DNA from: Tateyamaria sp. Alg231-49
Lineage (GTDB): Bacteria; Pseudomonadota; Alphaproteobacteria; Rhodobacterales; Rhodobacteraceae
Assembly: GCF_900143535.1 (NCBI RefSeq)
Contig: NZ_FRFA01000023.1
Span: forward strand, 441-32,888
DNA: 32,448 nucleotides
Direction: 5' to 3'
Shown here: positions 15,689 to 25,194 of the stretch, piece by piece
Layout of the letters: each line of letters opens with the position of its first letter
Position numbering within the stretch: the stretch's first letter is position 1
The notes under the pieces: model-generated
Databases searched by the model: none
Seen by the model: the letters and a program-made list of their open reading frames with translations, nothing else
Told to the model about the DNA's origin: nothing
Translations under genes and position numbers: made by a program

Positions 15689-17049
15689 ATGGCGTCCCTC
15701 AAGGCGTCTAGGGTCTTTTTGTAAGCAGCGACGATGCGCGGGCGATGGATATGCAAACCATCACGCACCATGTGACGACCAGCAGCCCACACGTCTTGGA
15801 CCAAGCGGTCATCAGACGCAAATATCCACGCATCAAGGATTTGATCAGCGCTGCGACCCCAAAGGTGTTCCGACGCTGTATCAAGGGCCATCAGGTCTGC
15901 CCATTGGCCCTCTGCGATCTGCCCGCTGGCGCGATCCGTTGCCTGTGCCCCGCCCTGCGACACCTTATCAAACACCTGCCGCCCTGTGGATTTGTCCGTC
16001 GTAGCCAACGCTGCGCGTGTCCCATCCCGCAGCCGCTGCGAATAGTCGAGCATGCGTAGCTCCTCACTCAGCGAAATACGGATATTGCTGTCAGAGCCTA
16101 TGGCAAATGTACCTCCTGCATCACACCACCGGACCCCGTCAAAGATGCCATCGCCCAGACTGCTTTCAGTGATCGGGCAAAGGCCTGCAACCGCGCCCGA
16201 TCGGGCCAGCCGTACAGTTTCGTCTGGTGTCATCTGCGTACAATGGATCAGACACCAGCGGTTCGTCACGTCCATATTGTCCAGCGCCCATGTCACGGGT
16301 CGGGACTGTAGATGTTGCAGAACTTCGTCCACTTCAGCGCGCTGTTCAGCCAAATGCATATGGATAGGACCACTTGGGAACAGGTCTGTGTAAGTGGTCA
16401 GGTCTTGCGTCCCGACAGCGCGCAGCGAATGTGGGGCGACGCCCGATGTCGCATCGTCCGGCAAGTGCCGAAGAGAGGTGGCCGCATCGCCACAAAGCGA
16501 TTGAAACCGCTCCATCGAATTGCCAAAGCGGATTTGACCGGGCCCCAAAGCACGCCGATCACAGCCCCCAAACTCATAGTGGACGGGAAGCAGACACAGC
16601 CCGATCCCTGTCTGTGCAGCAGCAGCGCATATGCGTTCAGATGTTTCGGCGAGCGCATCATAGGGCGCGCCGCCCGGTTGATGGTGGAGGTAATGGAACT
16701 CGGTATTCGTGGCATATCCCGCCTCCAGCATCTCCATCTGAACCAGCGCGGTGATCGCCTCGATATGATCTGGGGTCAGCCGATCCAGAAACCGGTACAT
16801 CAGTTGGCGCCACGTCCAGAAACTGTCGGTCGGATCAGGCCCACGCGCTTCTGTAAGACCTGCCATCGCGCGCTGAAAGGCGTGGCTGTGAACGTTGACG
16901 GGGGCGGGCAACAGACAAGGCACAGTCGTTCCGGCCCGTGGAACCGACGACACAACCGAGTGAATACGGCCATTCGCATCGACATCCACGCGGACCTGTT
17001 CCGCCCAGCCAGAGGGCAGCAAAGCCGTTTCAGCCCAGATCGTTTGCAT
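15685..17049 (-). CDS. hutF: Formimidoylglutamate deiminase
   Basis: 454 aa amidohydrolase-superfamily enzyme converting N-formimino-L-glutamate to N-formyl-L-glutamate and ammonia. It has metal ligands H54-S-H56 in V-N-V-H-S-H-A-F-Q-R, a later H-L-A-E-Q motif and the S-D-S-N-I-R-I-S-L-S-E-E-L-R segment characteristic of HutF. The ATG at 17047-17049 is preferred, with GAGG 5 bases upstream, over an ATG 12 codons earlier at 17083-17085 that falls inside the palindromic promoter element. First gene of the hutF-hutC operon, divergent from hutI. Confidence 0.93.
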   Translation of the reverse strand: MQTIWAETALLPSGWAEQVRVDVDANGRIHSVVSSVPRAGTTVPCLLPAPVNVHSHAFQRAMAGLTEARGPDPTDSFWTWRQLMYRFLDRLTPDHIEAITALVQMEMLEAGYATNTEFHYLHHQPGGAPYDALAETSERICAAAAQTGIGLCLLPVHYEFGGCDRRALGPGQIRFGNSMERFQSLCGDAATSLRHLPDDATSGVAPHSLRAVGTQDLTTYTDLFPSGPIHMHLAEQRAEVDEVLQHLQSRPVTWALDNMDVTNRWCLIHCTQMTPDETVRLARSGAVAGLCPITESSLGDGIFDGVRWCDAGGTFAIGSDSNIRISLSEELRMLDYSQRLRDGTRAALATTDKSTGRQVFDKVSQGGAQATDRASGQIAEGQWADLMALDTASEHLWGRSADQILDAWIFASDDRLVQDVWAAGRHMVRDGLHIHRPRIVAAYKKTLDALRDAI

Positions 17050-17060
17050 TACCGCCTCGC

Positions 17061-17089
17061 TTGACAGATTAATATGTGCATGCATAAAA
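17061..17089. promoter_or_regulatory. Divergent hut promoter with palindromic HutC-like operator
   Basis: In the 76-bp gap between hutF and hutI, a rightward TTGACA (17061-17066) is followed after 17 bases by ATAAAA (17084-17089). This is a plausible sigma-70 promoter for hutIHGU. The spacer and -10 contain the perfect palindrome TGCATGCA (17077-17084) within ATGTGCATGCATAA, similar to the AT-rich TGTA..TACA type of sites described for HutC. A bound repressor would block the promoter. Confidence 0.5.
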
Positions 17090-17125
17090 ACATTAAAGCC
17101 AACCTATCGCAAGTGAGTCGCCCCA

Positions 17126-18319
17126 GTGCTTTTGACCAATGCCACCATTGCCACATTGCGTACCGACGACACGTTCGGCCTAATCGAAGCGGGCGCCGTC
17201 GTGTTGGACGGTGACCGCATTTCGTGGGTCGGAGCGGAACGTGACCTCCCCGATAGCTACGCCTCTCTCCCAGTACGGAATCTGGACGGTCGGCTTGTGA
17301 CCCCGGCATTGATCGACTGCCATACCCACGTCGTGTTTGGCGGCAATCGGGCCGCAGAGTTTGAACAGCGACTGAACGGGGCCAGCTATGCAGAGGTGGC
17401 CAAAGCAGGTGGCGGGATCGTCTCTACCGTCAAGGCCACGCGCGCGGCTGACCCTGAAACTCTCCTCGCCGATGCGCTGACACGTGTTGACGCGTTGATC
17501 GCCGAAGGCGTCACGGTGATCGAGGTGAAGTCCGGATACGGCCTTGATCAGGACACTGAGTTGAAAATGCTGCGGGTCGCGCGCCAGATCAGTGCCAAGC
17601 GCCCCGTGGACATCCGCACCAGCTTCTTGGGCGCGCATGCGGTCCCGCCAGAATTCATCGGCGATCCGGATGCGTATATCGATACTGTGTGCATCCCAAC
17701 GCTACGCGCCGCCCATGCCGAAGGGTTGGTGGATGCAGTGGATGGATTTTGCGAAGGCATCGCCTTTGACACAGCCCAAATCGCCCGGATCTTTGATGTG
17801 GCCCGAGAACTGGGCCTGCCAGTCAAACTGCATGCGGAACAACTGTCGCATATGGGTGGGGCGCAATTGGCGGCGCGCTACGGGGCGTTAAGCGCGGACC
17901 ATGTTGAGTACACGACTGAAACTGATGCTAAATTCATGGCCAAGGCAGGTACTGTCGCAGTTCTGTTGCCGGGCGCATTCTACACATTGAGAGAAACTCA
18001 ATCGCCGCCAGTCGAGGCCTTCCGCACCCACCGCGTGCCCATGGCACTGGCGACGGACTGCAACCCCGGCTCTTCCCCCCTGGCCTCGCTCTTGCTGGCG
18101 ATGAACATGGGTTGCACCCTGTTTCGGCTAACCCCGCTCGAAGCGCTGTTGGGCGTCACGGCACATGCGGCCAACGCGCTGGGCATGACCGACCGAGGCA
18201 GGATCGCGCCCGGCGCGCAGGCCGATTTGTGCGTTTGGGACGTGCAGCATCCGGCAGAACTGGCCTATCGCATCGGGTTCAACCCGCTGCATGCGCGAAT
18301 TTTCAGGGGGCAGCTATGA
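17126..18319 (+). CDS. hutI: Imidazolonepropionase
   Basis: 397 aa, GTG start at 17126. It hydrolyses 4-imidazolone-5-propionate to N-formimino-L-glutamate. The amidohydrolase metal motif D64-C-H66-T-H68-V-V-F-G-G-N-R is characteristic of HutI, and later L-H-A-E-Q, D-H-V-E-Y and T-D-C-N-P-G motifs complete the site. An A-G-T-G-A-G stretch about 7 bases upstream may serve as the ribosome site. First gene of hutIHGU; its TGA overlaps the hutH ATG. Confidence 0.95.
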   Translation: MLLTNATIATLRTDDTFGLIEAGAVVLDGDRISWVGAERDLPDSYASLPVRNLDGRLVTPALIDCHTHVVFGGNRAAEFEQRLNGASYAEVAKAGGGIVSTVKATRAADPETLLADALTRVDALIAEGVTVIEVKSGYGLDQDTELKMLRVARQISAKRPVDIRTSFLGAHAVPPEFIGDPDAYIDTVCIPTLRAAHAEGLVDAVDGFCEGIAFDTAQIARIFDVARELGLPVKLHAEQLSHMGGAQLAARYGALSADHVEYTTETDAKFMAKAGTVAVLLPGAFYTLRETQSPPVEAFRTHRVPMALATDCNPGSSPLASLLLAMNMGCTLFRLTPLEALLGVTAHAANALGMTDRGRIAPGAQADLCVWDVQHPAELAYRIGFNPLHARIFRGQL

Positions 18320-19851
18320 TCCTGATACCGGGAGAGACCACGCTCTCACAATTACACGCCATCTGGTCAGAGCAGGGCCCCGTGACCCTTGATCCGTCAT
18401 CCCACGAAGGGATCAAAGCCGCTGCCAAAGCAGTGGAACTGGCCGCCGCTGGGGATCAGGCCGTCTATGGGATCAACACGGGCTTTGGCAAACTCGCAAG
18501 CGTCAAGATTGCGCCTGCGGGCGTCGCCCGTTTGCAGCGCAACCTGATCCTGTCCCACTGCTGTGGGGTGGGCGATCCACTGGATGCTGCCACCACACGA
18601 CTGATGATGGCCTTGAAACTGCTGTCCCTCGGGCGCGGAGCATCGGGTGTAAGCATGGGCATCATCACGCAGATCGAAAGGATGCTCGCCAAAGACGTCC
18701 AGCCTGTCATCCCGTCACAGGGGTCAGTTGGGGCCTCGGGAGATCTAGCACCATTGGCGCATATGGCCGCCGCCATGATGGGCGAGGGTGAGGCAACTTT
18801 CGAAGGCCAACGCATGCCTGCTGGTCGGGCGCTTAATCAGGCAGGGCTGACCCCTGTCACGCTTGGGGCCAAGGAAGGGCTCGCCCTGATCAATGGTACC
18901 CAGTTTTCGACAGCCTGCGCGCTTGTTGGCCTTTGGGGGGCTTGGCAAAATGCTGCGACCTCCGTTGTCACCTGTGCACTTTCGACAGACGCGATCATGG
19001 GGTCCACTGCTCCCTTACAGGATGCGATCCATACCTTGCGCGGCCATGCGGGGCAGATTGCCGTCGCACGCGCGCAGCGTGACCTCATGCAAGGCTCCGA
19101 AATCCGGGATAGTCACCGTGACGGGGACACCCGAGTGCAAGATCCGTATTGCATCCGCTGCCAACCGCAAGTGACCGGGGCCACTATGGACCTGTTGCAC
19201 TTTGCCGGGCGTACTCTCGAGGTCGAGGCCAACGCGGTCACTGACAATCCGCTGGTGCTGGTGGACGATGATCTGATTGTGTCCGGGGGTAATTTTCACG
19301 CTGAACCGGTCGGCTTTGCCGCCGACCAGATCGCCATCGCCATTTCCGAGATCGGGGCCATAGCGCAGCGGCGTGTGGCGCTTATGGTGGACCCAACGCT
19401 GTCCTTTGATTTGCCCCCGTTCCTCACTCCGGATCCGGGTCTGAATTCCGGTCTTATGATCGCCGAAGTCACAACCGCCGCGCTGATGAGCGAAAACAAG
19501 CATCTGGCCAACCCCTGCACGACTGACAGCACACCAACCTCCGCCAATCAGGAAGACCACGTGAGCATGGCCGCCCATGCCGCGCGTCGCCTGGAGCGGA
19601 TGAACGCCAACCTCAACGTGATTTTGGGGGTCGAAGCGATCTGCGGCGCACAAGGCATTGCCTTTCGTGCGCCCTTGCAGACTAGCAAACCCTTGAAGCA
19701 GGCCATTGACGTGCTGCGCCGCGACGTGCCCGCGATTGGCGAGGACAGGTACATGGCCCCCGACATCGAAGCCGCTGCGCGTTTTGTTGCAACCGGCGCG
19801 CTGTGTGATGCAGTAGCCCTGCCAGCCTTCGTCAAAGGACAAGACGCATGA
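18316..19851 (+). CDS. hutH: Histidine ammonia-lyase
   Basis: 511 aa from the ATG at 18316-18318, which overlaps the hutI stop (ATGA) and has AGGGGG upstream. The frame extends further left but inside hutI. It deaminates L-histidine to urocanate. The MIO prosthetic group forms from Ala140-Ser141-Gly142 in [21 protein letters not shown] and E-D-H-V-S-M are also as in the family. Length is normal. Confidence 0.96.
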   Translation: MILIPGETTLSQLHAIWSEQGPVTLDPSSHEGIKAAAKAVELAAAGDQAVYGINTGFGKLASVKIAPAGVARLQRNLILSHCCGVGDPLDAATTRLMMALKLLSLGRGASGVSMGIITQIERMLAKDVQPVIPSQGSVGASGDLAPLAHMAAAMMGEGEATFEGQRMPAGRALNQAGLTPVTLGAKEGLALINGTQFSTACALVGLWGAWQNAATSVVTCALSTDAIMGSTAPLQDAIHTLRGHAGQIAVARAQRDLMQGSEIRDSHRDGDTRVQDPYCIRCQPQVTGATMDLLHFAGRTLEVEANAVTDNPLVLVDDDLIVSGGNFHAEPVGFAADQIAIAISEIGAIAQRRVALMVDPTLSFDLPPFLTPDPGLNSGLMIAEVTTAALMSENKHLANPCTTDSTPTSANQEDHVSMAAHAARRLERMNANLNVILGVEAICGAQGIAFRAPLQTSKPLKQAIDVLRRDVPAIGEDRYMAPDIEAAARFVATGALCDAVALPAFVKGQDA

Positions 19852-20648
19852 CGCCCGTCACTGTCATTCAGGGAGACGGCCCACTTGTCCTCGGCATCCC
19901 CCATGCGGGTACGTATGTGCCGCCAGAAATCATGGCCAACCTGAACAGCAATGGGCAGGCGCTCGCGGATACGGATTGGCACATTGATCAACTCTACGCC
20001 GATCTGTTGCCGGGGTTGGGTGTGGTGCGGGCAAACTTTCACCGCTACGTCATTGATGCCAACCGTGATCCGGCAGGCGCAAGCCTCTACCCCGGACAGA
20101 ATACCACAACGCTGGTGCCGCTGACCGATTTTGATGGGGCGCCGATCTGGACCGACCCGCCCACCGGTGCTGACATTGAAACCCGACGGGCAAACTACCA
20201 CGCTGCATATCACGCAGCACTACAGTCCGAACTGACCCGAGTTCAGGCCAAACATGGCATCGCCATCCTGTATGACTGCCACTCTATTCGCTCACATATT
20301 CCCTTCCTCTTCGATGACATACTGCCCGATTTCAACATTGGCACGGACCAAGGGAAAACCTGTGCACCGCAGATCACGGAGGTTGTTCAAGGCATTTGCA
20401 AGACTGCGCCCGGGTATTCATCTGTCCTGAACGGGCGCTTCAAAGGTGGGTGGACCACACGGCATTACGGCCAACCAGAACGGGGCATCCACGCGATCCA
20501 GATGGAACTGGCCCAATCCACGTATCTGCAAAACGAAGCGGCCCCGTGGACCTATGACGCGACCAAAGCCGCAGGCCTGCGCCACCACCTGACCCACATT
20601 CTGGCAAGCCTGACTGCGCTTGCCCCAACTCTAGGAGCCTCCTCATGA
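19848..20648 (+). CDS. hutG: N-formylglutamate deformylase
   Basis: 266 aa FGase family (PF05013) hydrolase making glutamate and formate from N-formylglutamate. Visible motifs are [10 protein letters not shown] at the N-terminus, A-N-R-D-P in the middle and D-C-H-S-I-R-S with probable metal ligands. ATG overlaps the hutH stop (ATGA), with AGGA upstream. Together with HutF this defines the five-enzyme route releasing formate rather than formamide. Confidence 0.94.
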   Translation: MTPVTVIQGDGPLVLGIPHAGTYVPPEIMANLNSNGQALADTDWHIDQLYADLLPGLGVVRANFHRYVIDANRDPAGASLYPGQNTTTLVPLTDFDGAPIWTDPPTGADIETRRANYHAAYHAALQSELTRVQAKHGIAILYDCHSIRSHIPFLFDDILPDFNIGTDQGKTCAPQITEVVQGICKTAPGYSSVLNGRFKGGWTTRHYGQPERGIHAIQMELAQSTYLQNEAAPWTYDATKAAGLRHHLTHILASLTALAPTLGASS

Positions 20649-22315
20649 CGTCCCCCCGCCACAACATCCGCGACGTCTTTGCCCCCACCGGCCCGGACAT
20701 CACCGCCAAAAGTTGGCTGACCGAAGCGCCTATGCGCATGCTGATGAACAACCTGCACCCGGACGTGGCCGAGAACCCGCACGAACTTGTGGTCTATGGG
20801 GGTATCGGTCGGGCTGCGCGGACGTGGGAGGATTTCGATCGCATCGTTGCCGCGCTCAAAGACCTCGAGGACACCCAGACGCTGCTGGTGCAGTCAGGCA
20901 AACCTGTGGGCGTGTTCAACACACACAAAGACGCCCCCCGCGTGTTGATCGCCAATTCCAACCTCGTCCCGCACTGGGCGACTTGGGAGCATTTCAACGA
21001 ACTCGATAGGCGGGGCCTCGCGATGTACGGGCAAATGACCGCTGGATCGTGGATCTACATCGGGACGCAAGGGATCGTGCAGGGCACTTATGAGACCTTC
21101 ATGGAGGCGGGGCGGCAGCACTACGACGGCAACCTAACAGGCCGCTGGATCCTGACCGGTGGACTGGGCGGGATGGGCGGGGCGCAACCGCTTGCTGCCG
21201 TGATGGCCGGGGCATGTTGCCTGGCCGTGGAATGCGATGAAACGCGCGCCGATTTCCGACTGCGAACCCGGTATGTCGATGAAAAGACTCATGATCTCGA
21301 CACTGCTCTGTCGATGATCGAGGAATGGACGCAAGCAAGCCAAACCAAATCGGTCGCCCTCATTGGCAACGCAGCGGACGTTTTCCCCGAACTCGTCAGG
21401 CGCGGTGTCAGGCCGGACATGGTCACGGACCAGACCTCGGCCCACGATCCTATCCACGGCTACCTGCCATTGGGCTGGACCGTCGCAGAGTGGCGCGTCA
21501 AACAAGAGACCGCACCTAAAGAGGTCGAAAAGGCCGCGCGTGCGTCAATGAAGGTGCAAGTCGCCGCGATGGTGGATTTCTGGAACGCCGGCGTGCCGAC
21601 GCTGGATTACGGCAACAACATACGGCAAGTCGCACAAGAAGAAGGGCTTGAAAATGCATTCGCTTTCCCAGGCTTCGTGCCCGCCTACATCCGCCCGCTG
21701 TTTTGCCGCGGGATTGGACCTTTCCGGTGGTGTGCACTGTCGGGCGATCCCGAAGATATCTACAAAACCGACGCCAAGGTGAAAGAGCTGGTAGACGATC
21801 CGCACCTGCACAACTGGCTCGACATGGCACGGGAACGGATCGCGTTTCAGGGGCTGCCAGCGCGTATCTGCTGGGTGGGTCTGGGCATACGGCACAAACT
21901 GGGGCTGGCGTTCAATGAGATGGTGAGGACCGGCGAACTCTCCGCTCCGATCGTGATCGGACGGGACCATCTTGATTCAGGGTCTGTCGCCTCTCCCAAC
22001 CGGGAAACAGAGGCGATGAAAGACGGCTCTGACGCGGTTTCTGACTGGCCGCTGCTGAACGCGATGCTGAACGTCGCAAGCGGGGCGACTTGGGTGTCGC
22101 TGCACCACGGAGGTGGAGTTGGTATGGGCTTTTCCCAACACTCTGGCATGGTGATCTGCTGTGACGGGACAGAAGACGCCGACAGGCGGATCGCCAATGT
22201 GCTGTGGAACGATCCGGCGACAGGCGTGATGCGGCACGCCGATGCAGGGTATCAGGATGCTCTGGATTGCGCGCGCGATCAGGGGCTGAACTTGCCAGCA
22301 ATCCTCGGGGGATAA
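20645..22315 (+). CDS. hutU: Urocanate hydratase
   Basis: 556 aa, the usual length. It hydrates urocanate to imidazolonepropionate using tightly bound NAD+. Recognised by [11 protein letters not shown] at the N-terminus, [21 protein letters not shown] and [11 protein letters not shown]. The start overlaps hutG (ATGA), with GGAG 8 bases before it. Last gene of the hut operon, ending 24 bp before a convergent LacI-type gene. No histidine transporter gene is in the window. Confidence 0.96.
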   Translation: MTSPRHNIRDVFAPTGPDITAKSWLTEAPMRMLMNNLHPDVAENPHELVVYGGIGRAARTWEDFDRIVAALKDLEDTQTLLVQSGKPVGVFNTHKDAPRVLIANSNLVPHWATWEHFNELDRRGLAMYGQMTAGSWIYIGTQGIVQGTYETFMEAGRQHYDGNLTGRWILTGGLGGMGGAQPLAAVMAGACCLAVECDETRADFRLRTRYVDEKTHDLDTALSMIEEWTQASQTKSVALIGNAADVFPELVRRGVRPDMVTDQTSAHDPIHGYLPLGWTVAEWRVKQETAPKEVEKAARASMKVQVAAMVDFWNAGVPTLDYGNNIRQVAQEEGLENAFAFPGFVPAYIRPLFCRGIGPFRWCALSGDPEDIYKTDAKVKELVDDPHLHNWLDMARERIAFQGLPARICWVGLGIRHKLGLAFNEMVRTGELSAPIVIGRDHLDSGSVASPNRETEAMKDGSDAVSDWPLLNAMLNVASGATWVSLHHGGGVGMGFSQHSGMVICCDGTEDADRRIANVLWNDPATGVMRHADAGYQDALDCARDQGLNLPAILGG

Positions 22316-22339
22316 CGGAAGCGCCAACCGCCTGGTCGA

Positions 22340-23383
22340 TCAAGCGGATTCGCGCACTTTTATGTCCCCATCGAGCAGTTTTACAAACTGCCCTTCCGGC
22401 ATTTGCTGTGCATGGATAGCACCGACAAGGCGGGACACGGCTGTGCGTCCAATCTCATCAACATTCTGGGCGACCGTGGTCAGGCTTGGGACGGTGTAGG
22501 GGCACAAGGGATAGTCGTCGTGCCCCATGATGCGCAACCCGCCCATACGTTTGCCACCCGGTTCCAAACCATGGGACGCGGCGGCGCGCAGGGCACCAAT
22601 GGCGACGCGGTCGTTCACGCACAGAATTGAGGACTCAATCAACCGGCCCGCCGCAAACTCGCGGTCCAGAACGGCCTGTCCGTGGGCTTCGAACAAACCA
22701 ATATCCTGAATCATCTCGGTTCCGATGATGTGTGGCTCAAAGCCCAACTCATTCATCTTGGCGATATAGGCATTCTCGCGCTCCATCGCGTTAAAGTTCA
22801 CACGCGGCATGGCCAGAAACACAGGCGGCGCACCCACGCGGCACAGGTATTCCGTGGCCAAGCCAGTGCTCTGATCGTGGTTGGTGCCGACAAAATCCAC
22901 ATCCGGCATGTTCTTGGGACGTGAATCAAACAGCATGAAGGGCATGCGGGCGCGCAGCCGGTCGTGAACCTTCATATCACTGTGGTTGCCCAAAGGTGCA
23001 ACAAGGGCCCCATCAACACTCATCGACATAAACGTTTCGGCCGCGCGGGCCTCGATCAGCGGGTCGGAATGGGAACACTGGGTGATGACCGTGAAACCCG
23101 CGTCCATTGCGGCACGTTCAATGGACTCCAGCAGTTTGGTAAAAAACAGATCGTTCAGGTAGGGAATGATAACCCCGATCATCCCAGTCGTCTTACGATT
23201 TAGACGCGTGGCAAAAAAGTTTGGAACATATTCGACGCGTTCCAGACCTTCGGCGATGCGTGCGCGCGATGTCTTGCTGACGCGTTCGGGATCTTGAAAA
23301 AAGCGTGACAGGGTTGGCCGAGACACGCCAATGGCGACCGCCAATTCTTCCATCGTGTCGATGCGTTTCTTGTGTTCCTGCAC
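22340..23383 (-). CDS. LacI-family transcriptional regulator (target unknown)
   Basis: 347 aa. GTG start at 23381-23383 with GGGGAGG 7 bases upstream. The N-terminal LacI helix-turn-helix is slightly unusual (T-M-E-E-L-A-V-A-I-G-V-S-R-P-T-L-S-R-F-F), with P-T-L-S where V-S-x-x-T-V-S is common, and Y-V-P-N at the end of the hinge region. A type-I periplasmic-binding-protein effector domain follows (G-V-I-I-P-Y-L-N-D). It is convergent with hutU and separated from the next gene by 440 bp, so no target operon is obvious. It may control itself or a distant sugar or solute operon. Confidence 0.9.
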   Translation of the reverse strand: MQEHKKRIDTMEELAVAIGVSRPTLSRFFQDPERVSKTSRARIAEGLERVEYVPNFFATRLNRKTTGMIGVIIPYLNDLFFTKLLESIERAAMDAGFTVITQCSHSDPLIEARAAETFMSMSVDGALVAPLGNHSDMKVHDRLRARMPFMLFDSRPKNMPDVDFVGTNHDQSTGLATEYLCRVGAPPVFLAMPRVNFNAMERENAYIAKMNELGFEPHIIGTEMIQDIGLFEAHGQAVLDREFAAGRLIESSILCVNDRVAIGALRAAASHGLEPGGKRMGGLRIMGHDDYPLCPYTVPSLTTVAQNVDEIGRTAVSRLVGAIHAQQMPEGQFVKLLDGDIKVRESA

Positions 23384-23823
23384 AGATCGGCCTCCCCTGC
23401 CTCTGCTTTGGCGCGCAAAAACACCTTGGCATAGTCAGATATTTTAACGTGCGAAAAATTCTCGGCTATCTATTCCATAAATGCAAGAACTGAGGTGAGT
23501 TTGATCGTTTTTAGATCGGGAAAGCGTGTGGGTGTATTGTCTATCATGGCCATGGGCGACCATCAACGGCACGACTATTTTTAAAGATGGCTTTCACCAT
23601 CAACAAGTGTCCGGAGCTTGATGCCCGAACCGTTCTTTGTGGTGACAGGAACAACCGCCCCCTCTACATGCCGGAACAGGTCAGATCGGTTGCGGCCCGG
23701 TATTGCCTTTTCTTAAGCTGAGCAAAATGCAGCACGCAAATTCCGGTGGGCAAACCAAGCGTATTCACTGGCTTTCGGATCTGAGTTCAACTGGCGCTGG
23801 CAAGAACACCTTGCGTTGCAAGC
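23384..23823. other. 440-bp stretch without a convincing gene between two lacI genes
   Basis: No reading frame here looks like a known family. The right part (about 23582-23820), read on the minus strand, is one frame with a single internal TAA and protein-like composition; its last 40 codons before the terminal TAA include V-V-P-V-T-T-K-N-G-S-G. A 44-codon plus-strand frame starts at 23587. Either could be a decayed gene or chance. The left part must hold the promoter of the GTG-started lacI gene, but no clear -35/-10 pair or palindrome stands out. Confidence 0.4.
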
Positions 23824-24843
23824 TCAGTTTAAGTCTTTGAGCGACTCGCGCAGAATGAGAGAGCTCTCTAGCTGTTCAGAAAGACCATCGCTTTGTTGCT
23901 CTACCATGCGGACCAACTCTGCCGCGGCGCGACGCCCCATTTCCCGATGTGGTACATGTACCGTGGTCAAAGTGGGTGTGAGAATACGGGCCAATTCAAT
24001 ATCATCGAACCCGGTTATCGAAATATCATCTGGTATCGACATACCCAGCTCGCGTGCCCGGCGCATTGCACCAGCGGCTAGAACATCGTTGCCGCACATC
24101 ACGACCGTTGGGCGTGTCTCCTCTTCCATTAGCTGATCAAAGGCCATGGCCCCATTCTCGATGCCGTAAGGCGTTTCGATGATGCGCATTTTCGCGGGGT
24201 CGAGGCCATTTTCCAACAAAGCGTCAATGATGCCCTGTCGGCGATCCTCGGCGCGGTCATTGCCCTCAACGATGCCGGAAATGACCGCGATGTCCCGATG
24301 ACCCATCGAAATCACCTTGTTCGCCAAGGCTTGCATTGATCTGCGATTGTCGAAACCGATGCAGGCTGGTTCAGCGCCAGGCAGAAAGGCCCAGGCAAGT
24401 AATGCAGGAATCGCGCGTTGGCCGAGGTAGTCATAGATATCTGGGTTGCGGGCGTATCCGATCAGCAGCAATCCATCCGCGCCGCGGGCAACAAGTGCCC
24501 GGACTTGCTCGGCCTCTATTTCGGGTTTGTAAGAGGTGCTGGACACCAGCAGAGTGTAGCCGCGTGCATGCAACTCTTCCTGAAAGGCCTGTAACCCACG
24601 CGCGAAAATGGCGTTCTCCATGGTTGGGATAATGGCCCCAATCGTGAAAGTACGCTTGGCGGCCATGACCCGCGCGCCGAAATTCGGCGTGTAACCGAGT
24701 TCCTCGACTGCACGCAGTACTCGGGAGCGGGTGCGTTCCACGACCCGTTCGGGAGAGTTCAGGCATCGTGATACCGTAGCCGTCGACACGCCTGCTTTTC
24801 TTGCGACATCGTCAAGTGTTGGAACGGTTCGAGTCGTGGACAT
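23824..24843 (-). CDS. LacI-family regulator, probable repressor of the DHPS operon
   Basis: 339 aa with a classical LacI headpiece: T-L-D-D-V-A-R-K-A-G-V-S-T-A-T-V-S-R-C-L-N near residues 9-29, followed by the hinge and a periplasmic-binding-type effector domain (I-G-A-I-I-P-T-M-E-N-A). It is divergent from the DHPS operon across 143 bp that contain two AAGCGCTT-centred operators of the type bound by LacI/GalR proteins. The inferred role is repression of transport and degradation genes in the absence of DHPS or a metabolite. It might also repress itself, since both genes share the gap. Confidence 0.92.
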   Translation of the reverse strand: MSTTRTVPTLDDVARKAGVSTATVSRCLNSPERVVERTRSRVLRAVEELGYTPNFGARVMAAKRTFTIGAIIPTMENAIFARGLQAFQEELHARGYTLLVSSTSYKPEIEAEQVRALVARGADGLLLIGYARNPDIYDYLGQRAIPALLAWAFLPGAEPACIGFDNRRSMQALANKVISMGHRDIAVISGIVEGNDRAEDRRQGIIDALLENGLDPAKMRIIETPYGIENGAMAFDQLMEEETRPTVVMCGNDVLAAGAMRRARELGMSIPDDISITGFDDIELARILTPTLTTVHVPHREMGRRAAAELVRMVEQQSDGLSEQLESSLILRESLKDLN

Positions 24844-24912
24844 TATCCCGCCTGTCTGGGTTTCAGTTTTCTTGAACGCAATCTTTCAAAAAGTCAAAGA
24901 GTTCATCAAAAA

Positions 24913-24951
24913 TGTAAGCGCTTGCACGAATCAAATGTAAGCGCTTACAAT
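24913..24951 (+). promoter_or_regulatory. DHPS operon promoter with two LacI-type operators
   Basis: Operator 1, TGTAAGCGCTTGCA (24913-24926), has one mismatch from symmetry. Operator 2, TGTAAGCGCTTACA (24936-24949), is a perfect 14-bp palindrome. Their centres are 23 bp apart. A -35-like TTGCAC (24922-24927) and -10-like TACAAT (24946-24951), 18 bases apart, lie within and between them, so a bound repressor would cover both promoter boxes. The first gene begins 35 bp downstream. The CG-centred palindrome is the standard LacI/PurR operator form. Confidence 0.75.
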
Positions 24952-24986
24952 AGAGGCAGAACAATAATCATTTCGGGCCTTCTCTC

Positions 24987-25172
24987 ATGTTCCTTGTCGC
25001 TTCCCTGATCGTCTTTGTCGTGTACTTCGCCAACGTCGCTCTCGGGGCATATGCCTCAAGCGCATTTCTGGGGGATGTCGGTGAAATGCTGGTTCTGTTT
25101 GCCGCGTCGATCCTATTCGTCGTCGCCATTCTTCAAAAAGAAGCTGACCGAAATAACAAAAACGGCAGTTAA
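24987..25172 (+). CDS. Small two-helix membrane protein leading the DHPS operon
   Basis: 61 aa, ATG start, no strong ribosome site visible (upstream bases are pyrimidine-rich). It has two predicted membrane helices, about residues 3-22 and 31-49, joined by a short loop with G-D-V-G-E, then a polar tail rich in K, R, N and D that probably lies in the cytoplasm. No family recognised. It is the first gene after the operator-controlled promoter and lies 22 bp before the TRAP binding-protein gene. It may be an accessory or regulatory subunit of the transporter, or a leader whose translation affects downstream expression. Confidence 0.6.
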   Translation: MFLVASLIVFVVYFANVALGAYASSAFLGDVGEMLVLFAASILFVVAILQKEADRNNKNGS

Positions 25173-25194
25173 GGACTTTCTGGGAGGAAACCAA

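Noticed and set aside
16312-17064. 250-codon plus-strand reading frame opposite hutF
   Set aside because: Antisense frame of a high-GC gene; its Arg/His-rich product has no recognisable family.
17083-17085. Upstream ATG for hutF
   Set aside because: It falls within the palindromic promoter element, and the ATG at 17047-17049 has a good GAGG ribosome site.
23587-23721. 44-codon plus-strand gene in the lacI-lacI gap
   Set aside because: No ribosome site, no family similarity, and a length expected by chance.
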